From NCBI RefSeq assembly GCF_000801105.2, contig NC_079517.1, positions 19,601,579-19,665,578 of the forward strand: DNA of 64,000 bases. Direction: 5' to 3'. The notes under the pieces are model-generated. The model saw only the letters and a list, made by a program, of their open reading frames with translations. It had not been told where the DNA came from and searched no databases. This document shows, one piece after another, positions 30,896 through 42,174 of this stretch; position 1 is the first letter of the stretch; the number at the start of each line of letters is the position of its first letter. Source of the DNA: Raphanus sativus (taxonomy: Eukaryota; Streptophyta; Magnoliopsida; Brassicales; Brassicaceae). Position numbers and translations under genes: made by a program.

Positions 30896-31614
30896 TGTTG
30901 GGGTCAAAATCGGTCAAGACGAAATAGATGTCCGAAAATCTCGGAAAAACATGAAAAATATTAGAGCAACCTCGAGAGACTATTTGTTAATCGAGAAACC
31001 TCGGGAAAAAATTAAGTTAGAGATTAATCATCTCGAAATCAACTGCTAGAAACATTTTCTACACAAGGAAAGACCTACGGAAAACTAAAAAGGCAAAAAA
31101 CACGCACACGCCGAAGGAACCGAGCAGCCAACTCCGGACGTGACCGTGGCCGCCGGGCGGCTAGCCCCGTGCTGGCCGTGGCCGCCGGTGGCTAGCGACC
31201 GTGCTGGCCGTAGCCGCCGGGCGGCTAGCCCCGTGCTGGCCGTGGCCGCCGGCGGCTAGCGCCCGTAACGGTCGTGGCCGCCGGCGGCTAGCGCCCGTAA
31301 CGGTCGTGGCCGCCGGGCGGCTAGCCCCGTGCTGCGACTCAACTAGGTTAGATCTAGGTTTTGAGACTAGCGACGATCGACAGCTCTTGCGGCCGAGATC
31401 TCGACCTGTTGTCCAACGCTCTCCGCAGATTCGGAAATAAGATTCTTTCTTTTTGCTCTCTTTATTTTACGCATTTATTCCCAAACTAGACTCGTATTAA
31501 CTTTGTCGTGCATGGTCCAGCAGATAGCCGGGATCCTCGGGGAAAACTAGGTCAATTTAGTTTTCCTACGTTTTAACATAACTAAAATCGACAATGCGAA
31601 TTTCGGTTCCCACA
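30896..31614 (+). repeat. Tat-2 5' LTR, internally deleted
   Basis: 719 bp. Contains six copies of a GC-rich unit of about 32 bp with ggcggctagc (31142-31335). It then lacks the roughly 600-bp segment that in the 3' LTR holds the TATA box; a short unrelated piece (31336-31380) is present instead. Confidence 0.85.
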
Positions 31615-31617
31615 GTT

Positions 31618-31635
31618 TGGCGCTAGAAGGAGGGG
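31618..31635 (+). other. Tat-2 primer-binding site
   Basis: TGGCGCTAGAAGGAGGGG begins three bases after the LTR, the expected position. The tRNA species is not assigned. Confidence 0.65.
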
Positions 31636-31679
31636 GATACTGATTTATCTTTCTCGCAACTACGCACGCCCAGTTAAGC

Positions 31680-33979
31680 ATGTCTGCAGACGCGGAAAAA
31701 GACAAGCAAACGCACGACGAATCAGCCGTCAATGCCAACGCTGAGAAGACTCCTACCGGAAACGTATCGACGGTCACTGCCGAGGCAAACACCGCGATGC
31801 TGGACCAGGTGAAGGAACTGTTCGCCACCGCCCAGAAACGGTCGGAAGAACAAGAAAAACTAATGGCTTCACTCGCTAAACAGGTCAATACCTTAACAGC
31901 GAAAAGCAAACTCCCGCGCGGATCCACCAAGGTGAGGCGTGTCAGGAGACTCGACTTCGGAACTTCCGGAGACCAAGAAAAAGATGCCCCGAGAAAATCC
32001 CCGGAACTCGTCCCTGACGACACCACTCCGACGGGGCAGAAGAAAACGACGGAAACCTTCCACCTCCCGCAAGGGACAACGAAGAGGACGACGTCGAAAG
32101 AATCAATCTGGATATCAGCGATCAATCGGACCCGTCCGACGAAGACGCCGACCTCCACCACAGAAGCACTCGAAGTCAGTCAGCTCGACTGGCGGCAACC
32201 TTCGAAAAACCCATGACAGAAGAGGAAGAAGACCTCTACTGGTCAGAGCAAGAAAGGTTGGCTGAGGACCAGACTCGGGCCTATCGCAGCCAACGTAGAC
32301 AAAGGAGCGCGAACGGCGCCAATGAAATCCACAATTTGCGCGAGTACATCGCCAAAACTGCAGCCGAGGTGAAAGCGGTAAAATCGCAGATTCACCACGC
32401 GACCAGCACTGCCCCCGAGATCGACCTGCTCCTCGAGGAATCGAGAAAAACTCCGTTCACCTCTCGAATCACGGACGCACGAGTCTCAGATCCTGGGAGA
32501 ATAAAGCTTCCCACCTACGATGGAACCACAGATCCAAAGGCACATCTGCAGTCTTTCTAGATTGCGATGGCAAGGTCTAAACTTCCGGAGCGGGAAAAGG
32601 ACATCGGCTGCTGTCTCCTATTCGTCGAGAACCTCAGAGGTGCTGCGCTCGAGTGGTTCTCACGCTTGAAAAGAAACTCCATCGGAAGTTTCCGCCAGCT
32701 TGCTTCGGCTTTTCTGAAGCAATTCTCCATGTTCATGGACAGGGAAACTTCCGACGTAGACCTTTGGAGTCTAATTCAAAAGGAAGACGAACCACTCCAC
32801 GACTACATAAGGAGGTTCAAACTCGTGATGTCCAGGGTGACAGGCCTCAGCGACAGAGTCGCCATCGACGCCCTGAGGAAAAACCTCTGGTACAAATCGA
32901 AATTCCGAAAGTGGATTTCTCTGGAAAGGCCACGCACCATCCAGGACACTCTCCACAAGGCAACGGATTTCATCATCATGGAAGAAGAGATGAAAATTCT
33001 AGCGCAAAAGCATGGACCGCCGAAGGCATCCGGCAAGAAGAAAACCTCTCGTAACGACAGGAACGTCCATCACGAAGGGGAAGACGTCCAAGGCGAGCAT
33101 AACTACGCCGTTAATTCCGAACAAGGAAGGACCGCCGGAAACACTTGGACGCGGAACTCGTACAAAGACAATTCCAGCTGCGAGTTCCATCAAACGAGAG
33201 GTCACTCCACCGCCAACTACAAAGTCCTCGGCGCTAGGCTCATTATGAAGCTACTTGACGGCAGACTAGCAACGGTCAAGAGCATGAAAGACCTGATCCT
33301 AGATTCTGACCGTCCGCCAAAGACTGACGGAGCCAATCCCGAGAATAACGCCCCTGGAACTCAATCGGGCGAAAAACGCGAACGGAGACAGGACGGCGAA
33401 GGAAACAATAACAATCGCCAAAGGATCAACATGGTCATCGGAGGATCGCACTTTTACCAGGACTCCGTTTCGTCAATCAAAGCCTACGGACGGAAGGCCG
33501 AGACAAGCCCCAGGTGGTGTCCAGAGGACGACGTTCCCAATCACGCAATCACCTTCGAGGAACAGGATACGACCGGACTCGATAAACCCCACTACGATCC
33601 TCTGGTCATCGACTTGGTGATTCAGGATCTCGAAGTCGGCCGCATCCTCATCGACACAGGAAGCACGGTCAATATCATGTTCAGCGACACTCTGCAGAGG
33701 ATGAAGATACCCCTCGGAGAAGTCATCCCAGAACCAAGACCATTGACTGGATTCTCGGGCGTCACATCCATGACCCTCGGGAAAATCAGACTCCCGGTCA
33801 TGGCTAAAGAAGTCACAAAGATCGTCGAATTCGCGGTAGTGGATAACCCGGCTATCTATAACGCCATAATGGGAACTCTTTGGATAAACGCCATGAAGGC
33901 AGTCCCGTCCACTTACCACCTCGGCGTCAAGTTTCCAACACCAACTGGAACGGCAATAATCTGGGGAAGCCAAAAATAG
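31680..33979 (+). pseudogene. Tat-2 gag-protease, frameshifted
   Basis: Begins MSADAEKDKQTHDESAVNAN. The frame shifts near 32030-32070 (the acidic stretch [13 protein letters not shown] lies in the next frame). A TAG at 32558-32560 interrupts it just before [10 protein letters not shown]. Gag domain: [20 protein letters not shown]. The zinc knuckle [16 protein letters not shown] has Tyr where the last Cys should be. The protease motif is [13 protein letters not shown]. It ends at TAG 33977-33979, followed by more open frame to about 34230. Relative to Tat-1 the leaky context is absent here (AAA UAG UCG) and the stop is at a different place. Domain order otherwise matches Tat-1. Confidence 0.85.
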
Positions 33980-34335
33980 TCGCGACTCTGCTTCCTAGCC
34001 GAACATGAACTTCGCAGCAATCGGAACGCCCCAGTAGCTAACCCGAAGCGAACCAAGAAGAGCCTGAGTGTCTCCGAGAACTCGGCAAAAAACAATTCGG
34101 ATTTGTCCGAACAGGCCACGACTCAGGACAGCGGGAAAATCCTCGAGTCCATCGCCGAGAAAACGGATGACCTAACTCCCAACGCGACCGCCGACTTAGC
34201 CGAAACAGTCAAGGCGCCGGAAATCGTGGAGTAGTAGCAACCGCGACAGGAACAGAACTACGAGATGGCTTGATCCTTGCAAGAGGTACGTAGGCAGCTC
34301 GTCGCAACCCGACGAGTTCAGCTATCCCCCTCACC

Positions 34336-34357
34336 AAAAAGGGGGGGGGGAGATGGG
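34336..34357 (+). other. Tat-2 internal purine tract
   Basis: A5G10 followed by agatggg, about 60 bp after the conserved tacgtaggca and 2.9 kb before the 3' LTR. It is at the same relative place as the tract in Tat-1. Confidence 0.7.
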
Positions 34358-35206
34358 AACAAACATCTTTGTACTCCCGCAAAAATACTTTTCACATGTA
34401 CTCTACCTTATAAGTTTTTTAATGCTTACTCAACGCATAAACATTACGAAAATCATATCTTTGAGGAACGCGAGACGTCGTTAGTTCTCGAAAAGTCTTG
34501 ATTCTCCTTCAAACAGTCCGTCCGCGACTCTAAAAAACTCTATCAAACAGTCTTTCCGCGACTATAAAACTCATTTCCGTCGATTGGCCACGACAGAAAA
34601 ACATAGAAACGTTTCACTCAATCAAATTCGTAGTCTGGCTTCTAACGAAGTCCTCTTACATCCAACAAGGATATCATAGCGCGCTATACAAAAATCCAAA
34701 TTTTGGTTAGCTCTTCGTAAAGGAAGTAGCTCGACTCGTATCCAAACGAATCGTATAAGCCGATAAGCACTTCGCAGATTCTAGAACGGTACGAGTCAGG
34801 TCGAAATCGCAAACAAGCAAAACGAAAGCCGATTTGTCATCGCACATCTTCAGTCCGAAAGTAGACCTAGGTCTTGCCCTAAACCCGGCCTTGCTGGTAT
34901 CTAAGACATCTCATAGGCATAAGTATCCAGAATACGAGATCCAAAATTTGCCTCTTATCGCTTACAAACCTAACGTTCGCTACAAAGTGACCTACGGACC
35001 AGGCGACAAAAAAAAGAGCTTGAATGCGAAGTGACTACACGTATTCGAACCCTCTACACTTGACGAAAGTATAAATCAAAACGCACAGTTCACAAAAAGC
35101 ATTTATAACAGGGATTCGAAAGCCACCAACGGTCGATCCCGAAAAGCACAAAGTCACGCGACCTCCTAAGGGTCGCAACACATACATACAAACGGCCACA
35201 CTTGGC
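34358..35206 (+). other. Tat-2 untranslated region
   Basis: No ORF or array of note; a short duplicated phrase (cagtcYKtccgcgact) occurs near 34515-34563. Confidence 0.5.
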
Positions 35207-37002
35207 CTACCACAAATTATAATCAAATGCATAACAGTCGGTTAGAGAAATTCCGAACGAAGAGTCGGGCTGGTCGACCTCTTCACCCCCGTCGCCTGCA
35301 TTTGGGCCCTCGCCTACATCCGCCGTATCTTCCGAGACTTGGATAGGATTCCACAGTTCTCGAATTCTCCCTTCGATCGGAGGAACAAAGGATTCGGCGT
35401 TGGCACATATTCTCATCGAGCCACCCATCGTGGCAAGTTCGCCGGAGAGAGAGAAGTCCTCACGCTGCATCTTGTTGAGGGTACCGACCGAACCGCGGCA
35501 CTCGCGAAAATCACCTACAAAGTCCTGAGCCTCTTTGTACGCTTCGAACTCGGTAGAAAAAATTTCGGTCCTTCGGTTCAGCTCGGCGGCAGCTCTTCTC
35601 CGTCCGCTCCTTTCCGCACGAACGAGGGCTCGAGCTTGGATCTTGGCTTGCCGGCGATTTTGCTCCTCCACCTCCAACCGATACTTAGCAAATTCCCTTT
35701 CCGTTTCCTCCGCTTTGAAACGGGCCAGCCGGGCAGTGCGGAAACTCCCATTGATCGATGCATTCCACACTCTCACGGCCTGCAAAGAAGCCGAGGTCAA
35801 ATAAAAAGAAAAGGGGGTTTACTCAAGTTTCAAAAACAAACCTCGTTGACCAAGCGAGCACCCTCCGCAGTCACTTTGTCCCTTTCATCGTTGTCCAAAG
35901 ACTCGTCACGGGAAAACGCCGGAGGAAGTTCATCAAAGAAATCACCCGGGGAGGAGCATCCTGATTCCCTGATGTAAAACCAGGATCGTATCTCGGCGGT
36001 GCCCCATCCCCCGACGAAGTCTCAAAGGCGATCCCTTTGTTCTTACGAGGCCTCCGCCTCTGCCTTAAAGGGGCAAAAACGTAGGACCTATCATTGACAC
36101 AGGGCCGTGTACCGCCTCGCGATCGGTGAAGCGCGACTGCCCCTCGAATCCGGTCGAGAGTGAAGGAGTTCCAGGAACAAGGCCTAGACCTAAAAATGCC
36201 CCTCTTGGTCAGGAGATCGGAAGGAACATGCGCGAGACACCTGTTCTCTAAAAAAAAAAAAAAAAAAAAATACACGATCAGTACTCGCCTTTCGGATTCT
36301 AAGAAAGGAGATGCAACAATCTTACCTCGTTGGTACAACCAGTCCGTCGGGAATAAATGGAGAAAGCCTTCCTCGACAGACTCTCCATCTATCCTTGGCA
36401 TGCGAGGTGACTCCATGGATTACCAAAAAATTGGTCCTCGCCTTCATGGAGTATACTCTGTTGATGCTCGTCGTCTTGGAGTTCCACAACCCTTCGAAAT
36501 CGGCAGGACTAAGGTCCATCCCTAACTCGTAACTCAGAATCACAACGCCAAGCCAACTCTCCAGAGCCGGCACGTTCAGCTGGCTGATTGCGATTCCGAA
36601 ACGGTCGAGGGCCTGAACAACGATCCCAGGGATTGGGAACTACAGTCGGCATTGCGTCAAGAACGCCTCGTAACAAGTAAAGTAACCTTCCGGAGGATGC
36701 TCCGGACTCTCGGTCCCACGAGGAATGCGAAACATGACTCCCTTCGGAACCTCATAAAACTCTCGAAGAGTTCCGAGATATTCAGGGGATACTTCGCTCG
36801 GCGAGTCAATTTCCTTGCGCATCCTCAGAGGTCGTCGGGGAATCGAAATCACGGGAAGAGGAGCATCAGAACCAAAGACAGCGTCGCAGTACGCATTCCT
36901 GTTGATCTCTGAAACCTCGGGCTTCGGAACTTCTTCCTCGGCATGAAAACTATCCGAAGACGAGTGAGACTGCCTCCTCGAGGATCTTGATCTTGAAGTC
37001 AT
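35207..37002 (-). pseudogene. Tat-2 antisense accessory ORF
   Basis: Minus strand, beginning MTSRSRSSRRQSHSSSD at 37002 and carrying PEGYFTCYEAFLTQCRL. A TAG then interrupts it, and the reading continues in the same frame with FPIPGIVVQALDRFGIAISQ. This is the same PF04195-type domain as in Tat-1 (PEGWFCVHE...LRFPLP). Later exons (36416-35871 and 35800-35207) include a coiled-coil-like segment with many Arg and Glu. Introns are not resolved. An A-tract of about 22 bases (36249-36271) lies inside. The strand and domain agree with Tat-1, although the sequences have diverged considerably. Confidence 0.7.
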
Positions 37003-37204
37003 TCTTTTCTTAAAATAAGAGAGAGAATTTGCAAGAGAGAGATTAACTTGAGATTCTTGGGTGAGGTAAGAATGGTAAAAGATTCACAAGTCTTTATAGG
37101 CAAAATTTTACTATTCACCCCGACTTTCGACACGATTTCATCTCCATACTTTCCTCACGAACCATACCGCAAGCTAGGACCTACGAACCCTACGGCCCTA
37201 GCTA

Positions 37205-37217
37205 GCTGGGGGCTACT
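37205..37217 (+). other. Tat-2 polypurine tract
   Basis: gctgggggctact immediately before the 3' LTR. Confidence 0.75.
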
Positions 37218-38626
37218 TGTTGGGGTCAAAATCGGTCAAGACGAAATCGATGTCCGAAAATCTCGGAAAAACATGAAAAATATTAGAGCAACCTCGAGAG
37301 ACTATTTGTTAATCGAGAAACCTCGGGAAAAAATTAAGTTAGAGATTAATCATCTCGAAATCAACTGCTAGAAACATTTTCTACACAAGGAAAGACCTAC
37401 GGAAAACTAAAAACGCAAAAAACACGCACACGCCGAAGGAACCGAGCAGCCAACTCCGGACGTGGCCGTGGCCGCCGGGCGGCTAGCCCCGTGCTGGCCG
37501 TGGCCGCCGCCGGCTAGCGCCCGTGCTGGCTGTGGCCGCCGGGCGGCTAGCCCCGTGCTTGCCGTGGCCGCCGGCGGCTAGCGCCCGTAACGGTCGTGGC
37601 CGCCGGGCGGCTAGCCCCGTGCTGGCCTTGGCCGCCGGCGGCTAGCGCCCGTAACGGTCGTGGCGGCCAGGCGGCTAGCCCCGTGCTGGCCGTGGCCGCC
37701 GGGCGGCTAGCCCCGTGCTGGCCGTGACCGCCGGCGGCTAGCGCCCGTGCTGGCCGTAGTCGCCGGGCGGCTAGCCCCGTGCTGGCTCGGGACGTCGGAC
37801 GGCTAGTCTTCGTGCATAAGTTCTAGGCCTCCGGGTCGCCAGAAATCCGTGTTTTGCGACTTTCCGAGATCCCGCAAACAAAACTCCTTTTTCTGCTCCA
37901 AGATTCCAAAGAACCCGTAAGACGTCAACGGACAGGAAGACTTCGTATAAAACGGTGATGGTTATCTTAAAACATCATGTGCCTCAGCAATGGACCGAAG
38001 ATCTTCCGAAAGATTCGACATCCAAGTAGGAGCATTCTTTCAAAGAAAATCGTAGAAAACAGCGGAAGATCGGAAGACGGCCCGGAAGGAACCAAACCCG
38101 ATCGAACAACCCGTTTACGATTTTCTAAAAGGATAGATACGACGGTTTACAATTATCTTCGCATGGCAAGATAAATGTTAAACTTCTGAAAAGATAAATG
38201 TCAACTTTCCGAAAAGATAAATGTCAACTTTCCCTATAAACGCGAAAGCAGACGAAAATGGAAAAAGTCCAGCCTGCGGCGGACTCAGCCCATCAAGAAT
38301 AGACTGTCATATGGGTGTATATAAGCAGAGCTAGGAGCAGAGGAAGGGGGATCCGAAATCAGAGAAAAGAAATCACTCTTGAGCAACTTAGACAGCTTTT
38401 GCGGCCGAGATCTCGACCTGTTGTCCAACGCTCTCCGCAGAGTCGGAAATAAGATTCTTTCTTTTTGCTCTCTTTATTTTACGCATTTATTCCCAAACTA
38501 GACTCGTATTAACTTTGTCGTGCGTGGCCCAGCAGATAGCCGGGATCCTCGGGGAAAACTAGATCAACTTAGTTTTCCTACGTTTCAACTTAACTAAAAT
38601 CGACAGTGCGAATTTCGGTTCCCACA
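37218..38626 (+). repeat. Tat-2 3' LTR, full-length
   Basis: 1409 bp. Ten copies of the GC-rich ggcggctagc unit (37460-37800), then a unique segment with the TATA box TATATAAG (38318-38325), then the shared end block from about 38392. Confidence 0.9.
38318..38325 (+). promoter_or_regulatory. TATA box in the Tat-2 3' LTR
   Basis: TATATAAG in gtgtatataagcagagc; no counterpart exists in the 5' LTR. Confidence 0.7.
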
Positions 38627-38631
38627 CTACC

Positions 38632-39129
38632 TTGATCGTAGGTACTGTCTTCTTCCTTGTTGCCTTCTCTGCCCTATCTATGATTTGAACCGCCCTTGTC
38701 TCTAAGGTTAGNNNNNNNNNNNNNNNNNNNNNNNNNNNNNNNNNNNNNNNNNNNNNNNNNNNNNNNNNNNNNNNNNNNNNNNNNNNNNNNNNNNNNNNNN
38801 NNNNNNNNNNNGTTCTTACCAAGATCTTTGGGAATCTCCGGCAATACTACATCTTGCTCGGATAAGCACTTCCTTAGTTGGGACACATGGAACACATTGT
38901 GGTATGCATCCATTGCAGATGGCAAGTCTAACTTGTAGGCCACTGCGCCCACTCTCTCTATGATCCTGAATGGACCCAAGTACCTAGGATCCAGTTTCCT
39001 TCTTCCAGAAACCCTGGTCCTACCTCTGAAAGTAATCATCTTGAGATAGACTAGATCATCAACCTCAAACTCAAGATGTTTCCTTCTCTTATCAGCATAG
39101 CTCTTCTGTCTATCCTGAGCCTCCTTCAT
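38632..39129 (-). pseudogene. Chromovirus integrase C-terminal region and start of chromodomain
   Basis: The minus strand encodes MKEAQDRQKSYADKRRKHLE, FEVDDLVYLKM, LDPRYLGPFRIIERVG (GPY/F motif) and YHNVFHVSQLRKCL. After the N gap come TRAVQIIDRAEKATRKKTVP and TIKVVW, the first half of a chromodomain. Tat-2 sits directly after this. The gap hides about 100 nominal bases. Confidence 0.85.
38712..38811. other. Assembly gap (100 N)
   Basis: Exactly 100 N inside the chromovirus integrase gene. The chromovirus reading context continues on both sides, so the missing length is probably small. Confidence 0.97.
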
Positions 39130-39153
39130 TTTGTCTTTGACAAACTTGATCTT

Positions 39154-39911
39154 CTATGTGGTCTCCTCCACAATCTCAGGACCAATCATGTTGCGCTCCC
39201 TCACTTGGGTCCAGCACAAGGGTGTCTTGCATGGCCGCCCATACAAAACCTCATATGGTGACATACCAATGCTTATATGGAAGTTGTTGTTGTAAGCAAA
39301 CTCTACCAAAGGCAAGTGCTTCTCCCAGGACTCTTCCCAGTCCAGAACACAAGCCCTTAGCATGTCCTCCAACGTCTGGATTGTCCTCTCTGACTGACCA
39401 TCAGTCTGTGGATGATAGGTTGTACTCATGTGCTTTCTTGTGCCTAAGGCCTTTTGGAAAGCTTGCCAAAAGTAAGATGTGAACCTCGGATCTCTATCCG
39501 ACACAATGTTTGCAGGCACACCATGAAACCTCACAATTTCATTGATGTAGATCTGCACAATCTCATCCACACTATCCCCCTTCTTGATTGCCAAGAAGTG
39601 AGCCGACTTGGTTAACCTATCGACACCACCCAAACAACATCTTTCTTGTTTCTGGTCGTAGGAAAACCAGTCACAAAATCCATGGTAATGTGATCCCACT
39701 TCCATTCTGGAATGGACAAAATCTGGAGTAGTCCACTGGGTACTTGGTGCTCCGCCTTGACCAATTGGCAAATGTGACACTTTTCCACCCACTCGGCCCA
39801 ATGGTAATACCTCTTCAAATCTCTATACATTTTGTTCAGTCCTGGATGAATTGAGAACTTAGATCTATGAGCTTGTCTCATAATCTCTTCCTTGAGTATT
39901 GTTAGGAACAC
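39154..39911 (-). pseudogene. Chromovirus integrase zinc finger and catalytic core
   Basis: The minus strand gives the HHCC finger (RSKFSIHPGLNKMYRDL, CHICQLVK) and then the core with MDFVTGFP, IVSDRDPRF and TDGQSERTIQ, supplying the three catalytic acids D, D and E. The frame shifts near 39615-39630 and a TAG at 39154-39156 cuts off the C-terminal part. Confidence 0.85.
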
Positions 39912-40663
39912 TTATCCTCCCATTGACCAAGATGGTACCATTGCTTGTCGTTTGGTACCCAGTCTTGTCATTAAGAGCAACCTTTTGAAGGTTCTCATCC
40001 AGCTTCTGAGCTGCACAAATTCTGGTAAGGAGATCGGCCTGATCCACTGCCTCCAACCCCAATGGTTCATCAGCACCAACCAAAGTGTTGAGGTTAAGTG
40101 ACCGGACCATCCCTTCCAATATATCAGCCTCTTTCTCAGCTGAAACCTCAGCCCTTCTCCGGCTCAAAGCATCAGCCACTAAGTTGGCCTTCCCTGGATA
40201 GTAAGTTATGTCCAGATCATAATCTGCCACAAACTCCATCCACCTCCTTTGCCTCAGGTTCAACTCAGGCTGAGTAAAAATATACTTTAGACTCTTGTGG
40301 TCTGTAAGTATCTGAACCTTGGCACCATACAAATATGATCTCCAAATCTTCAAGGCAAACACCACTGCTGCCATTTCCAGATCATGTGTTAGGTAATTAT
40401 CCTCATGCTTCCTCAGCTGTCGTGAGGCATAAGCAATGACCTTCCCATGTTGGGTCAGTACACAGCCTAGTCCAGTAATGGAGGCGTCTGTGTACACCAC
40501 ATATGGTTGGTCCTCCTCAGGCAGGACAAGGACTGGTGCACTAGAAAGCATGTCCTTAAGTGTAGAGAAACTTCTCTCACACTCCTCTGACCATACAAAC
40601 TTAACATCCTTTCCTGTCAACTGAGTCATAGGCTGTGCCAAACTGGCAAAACCCTTCACAAAC
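39865..40663 (-). pseudogene. Chromovirus RNase H and connection to integrase (left copy)
   Basis: The minus strand encodes [19 protein letters not shown], the RNase H with [28 protein letters not shown] and TDHKSLKYI, and the linker into integrase. The DNA 40154-40663 is also present at 51622-52130, on the other side of the SID complex. Confidence 0.85.
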
Positions 40664-42015
40664 TGATTAGTGCTCAAATTACCCAGTAGAGCTTACTCTC
40701 ACAAATAAGAGGTACATCTGTAGTACTTAGGGATCGAATCACGAGGAGCTAGGGAACCAATTAAATAAAATCTACTAATCAATCCTAGGTGAAGTTGGTT
40801 TATATGATGGAAATAAAATAATAATTCCTAAAATGAGCAAGGTAGTTGCTCCAACTAACAATATGATGTGTTGTTTAGATGTGATAAAGAGTGCTAGACA
40901 TAGGGCTTTTATTCAGGAATGAAGATTATAATTTCTATAAATGCTTTAACAAGTTGCTTGCATGATACTATAGATCTCAGCCACTTAACTCAAGTGATGT
41001 ATCACTGGTTAAATAATCTAGATCTCTGGCCTCAACTGTCGTATTTTGACACAGAAAAAGAGTCGATCGATATCCTTTTGAGATATCGACCGATACACCT
41101 TTTCGCTCGGCGATCGATTCACCTGTCGGGATATCGATCGAAGGCTTCTAGATATGCCTAGGCGCGAGCCGATAATGAACACTAGGTCTTAAGGAGGGTT
41201 GTCGCTCTTCTCAACGGGAGACAAGCCAGCTCAAATGGATAATTCAAGATAATCAAAGATCCTAGTGATCTATATTCTAGTTAGCTAATCTAGAACAAGC
41301 ATAGGATGCAATCCATTTTATGAGTACCACAACTTAGCAATTATAGTTTGGGGCTAATCCCACAAACCTATTTAAACCCTAGATCTAACAAGTAGACTAC
41401 TCAGACATAGTTAAGCAATTCATGAGAATGGATAGATGAAAGAATTGCATAGATAGAAATAAGTAGAAATACAAAAGGAGATGAGAAATCTCTCCAATCT
41501 CTCAAAACAAATAAAACTCTAGTCTCTCTCTCACACTCTCTGCTTTTCTCTGAGTTGTTCAAAGCTTGCTTCTCTCGAAGTTGCCGTCAAAAACACTTGG
41601 CATGAATATTTAAGCATTTCCATTAGGTTAAAAACTCGTCAGGGGCAATCTCGTAATTTGGTGAAGTCTTGGTGAAGTAGTCGGCTAAACCATTTCGTCC
41701 TCGATATCGATCGACAACACAGGATGTGTATCGATCGATTATAATCTTCTAGTACGCGGAACTTCTCAGCTACATCGATCGACAACTCTGGATGAGTATT
41801 GATCGATTATAATCGCAATGTTGACTTCCGACTTGGTCTTGAATGGTCAACTCGGATGTATCATCTCTTAGACTCCAAAATGCTCCAAAAACATCACTTT
41901 CTCACGAAATGCTCATGAACCTGAAAACATATCTAACAGGCTAGAAAACAGATTAAATATATAATAAAATACTAGTATACCATGGTTAAAAACGGGTAAA
42001 ATCCATGGTATATCA
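40664..42015 (-). repeat. SID element LTR a
   Basis: 1352 bp, starting TGATTAGTGC (one extra t). Its right part matches LTR c and its left part differs from b and c at many sites. The left flank is chromovirus at 40663, the right flank chromovirus from the position equivalent to 40154. Confidence 0.85.
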
Positions 42016-42119
42016 CTTCTCCGGCTCAAAGCATCAGCCACTAAGTTGGCCTTCCCTTGATAGTAAGTTATGTCCAGATCACAATCTGCCACAAACTCCA
42101 TCCACCTCCTTTGCCTAAG
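42016..42119 (-). repeat. 104-bp chromovirus fragment between LTR a and the second primer site
   Basis: Matches 40154 onwards and 51622 onwards (cttctccggctcaaagcatc), then switches to the 50-bp leader that also precedes LTR c. Confidence 0.85.
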
Positions 42120-42155
42120 TTTAATAAGATTAAATCTAATGGCGATCAAAGCTCT

Positions 42156-42170
42156 CCAGCAACGGCGCCA
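42156..42170 (-). other. SID primer-binding site, displaced copy
   Basis: On the minus strand TGGCGCCGTTGCTGG, adjacent to LTR b on the side where no primer site belongs in a simple element. Confidence 0.8.
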
Positions 42171-42174
42171 AATT

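Larger units (their letters stand above)
30896..38626 (+). mobile_element. Tat-2: non-autonomous Tat element with gag only
   Basis: 7,731 bp, bounded by the target duplication CTACC (30891-30895, 38627-38631). LTRs start TGTTGGGGTC and end GGTTCCCACA but differ in length: 719 bp (5') versus 1409 bp (3'). Internal order: primer site, gag with protease, purine tract, antisense ORF, PPT. The RT, RNase H and integrase region is absent. The sequence after gag goes straight to cttgatccttgcaagagg, which corresponds to the post-pol sequence of Tat-1. It must rely on enzymes of related elements. Confidence 0.9.

Noticed and set aside
31201..31440. 79-residue Ala/Arg-rich ORF
   Set aside because: It is the translation of the GC-rich minisatellite in the Tat-2 LTR.
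38559..38822. Open frame running through the N gap into the Tat-2 LTR
   Set aside because: Chance fusion of chromodomain code, gap and LTR; not a gene.
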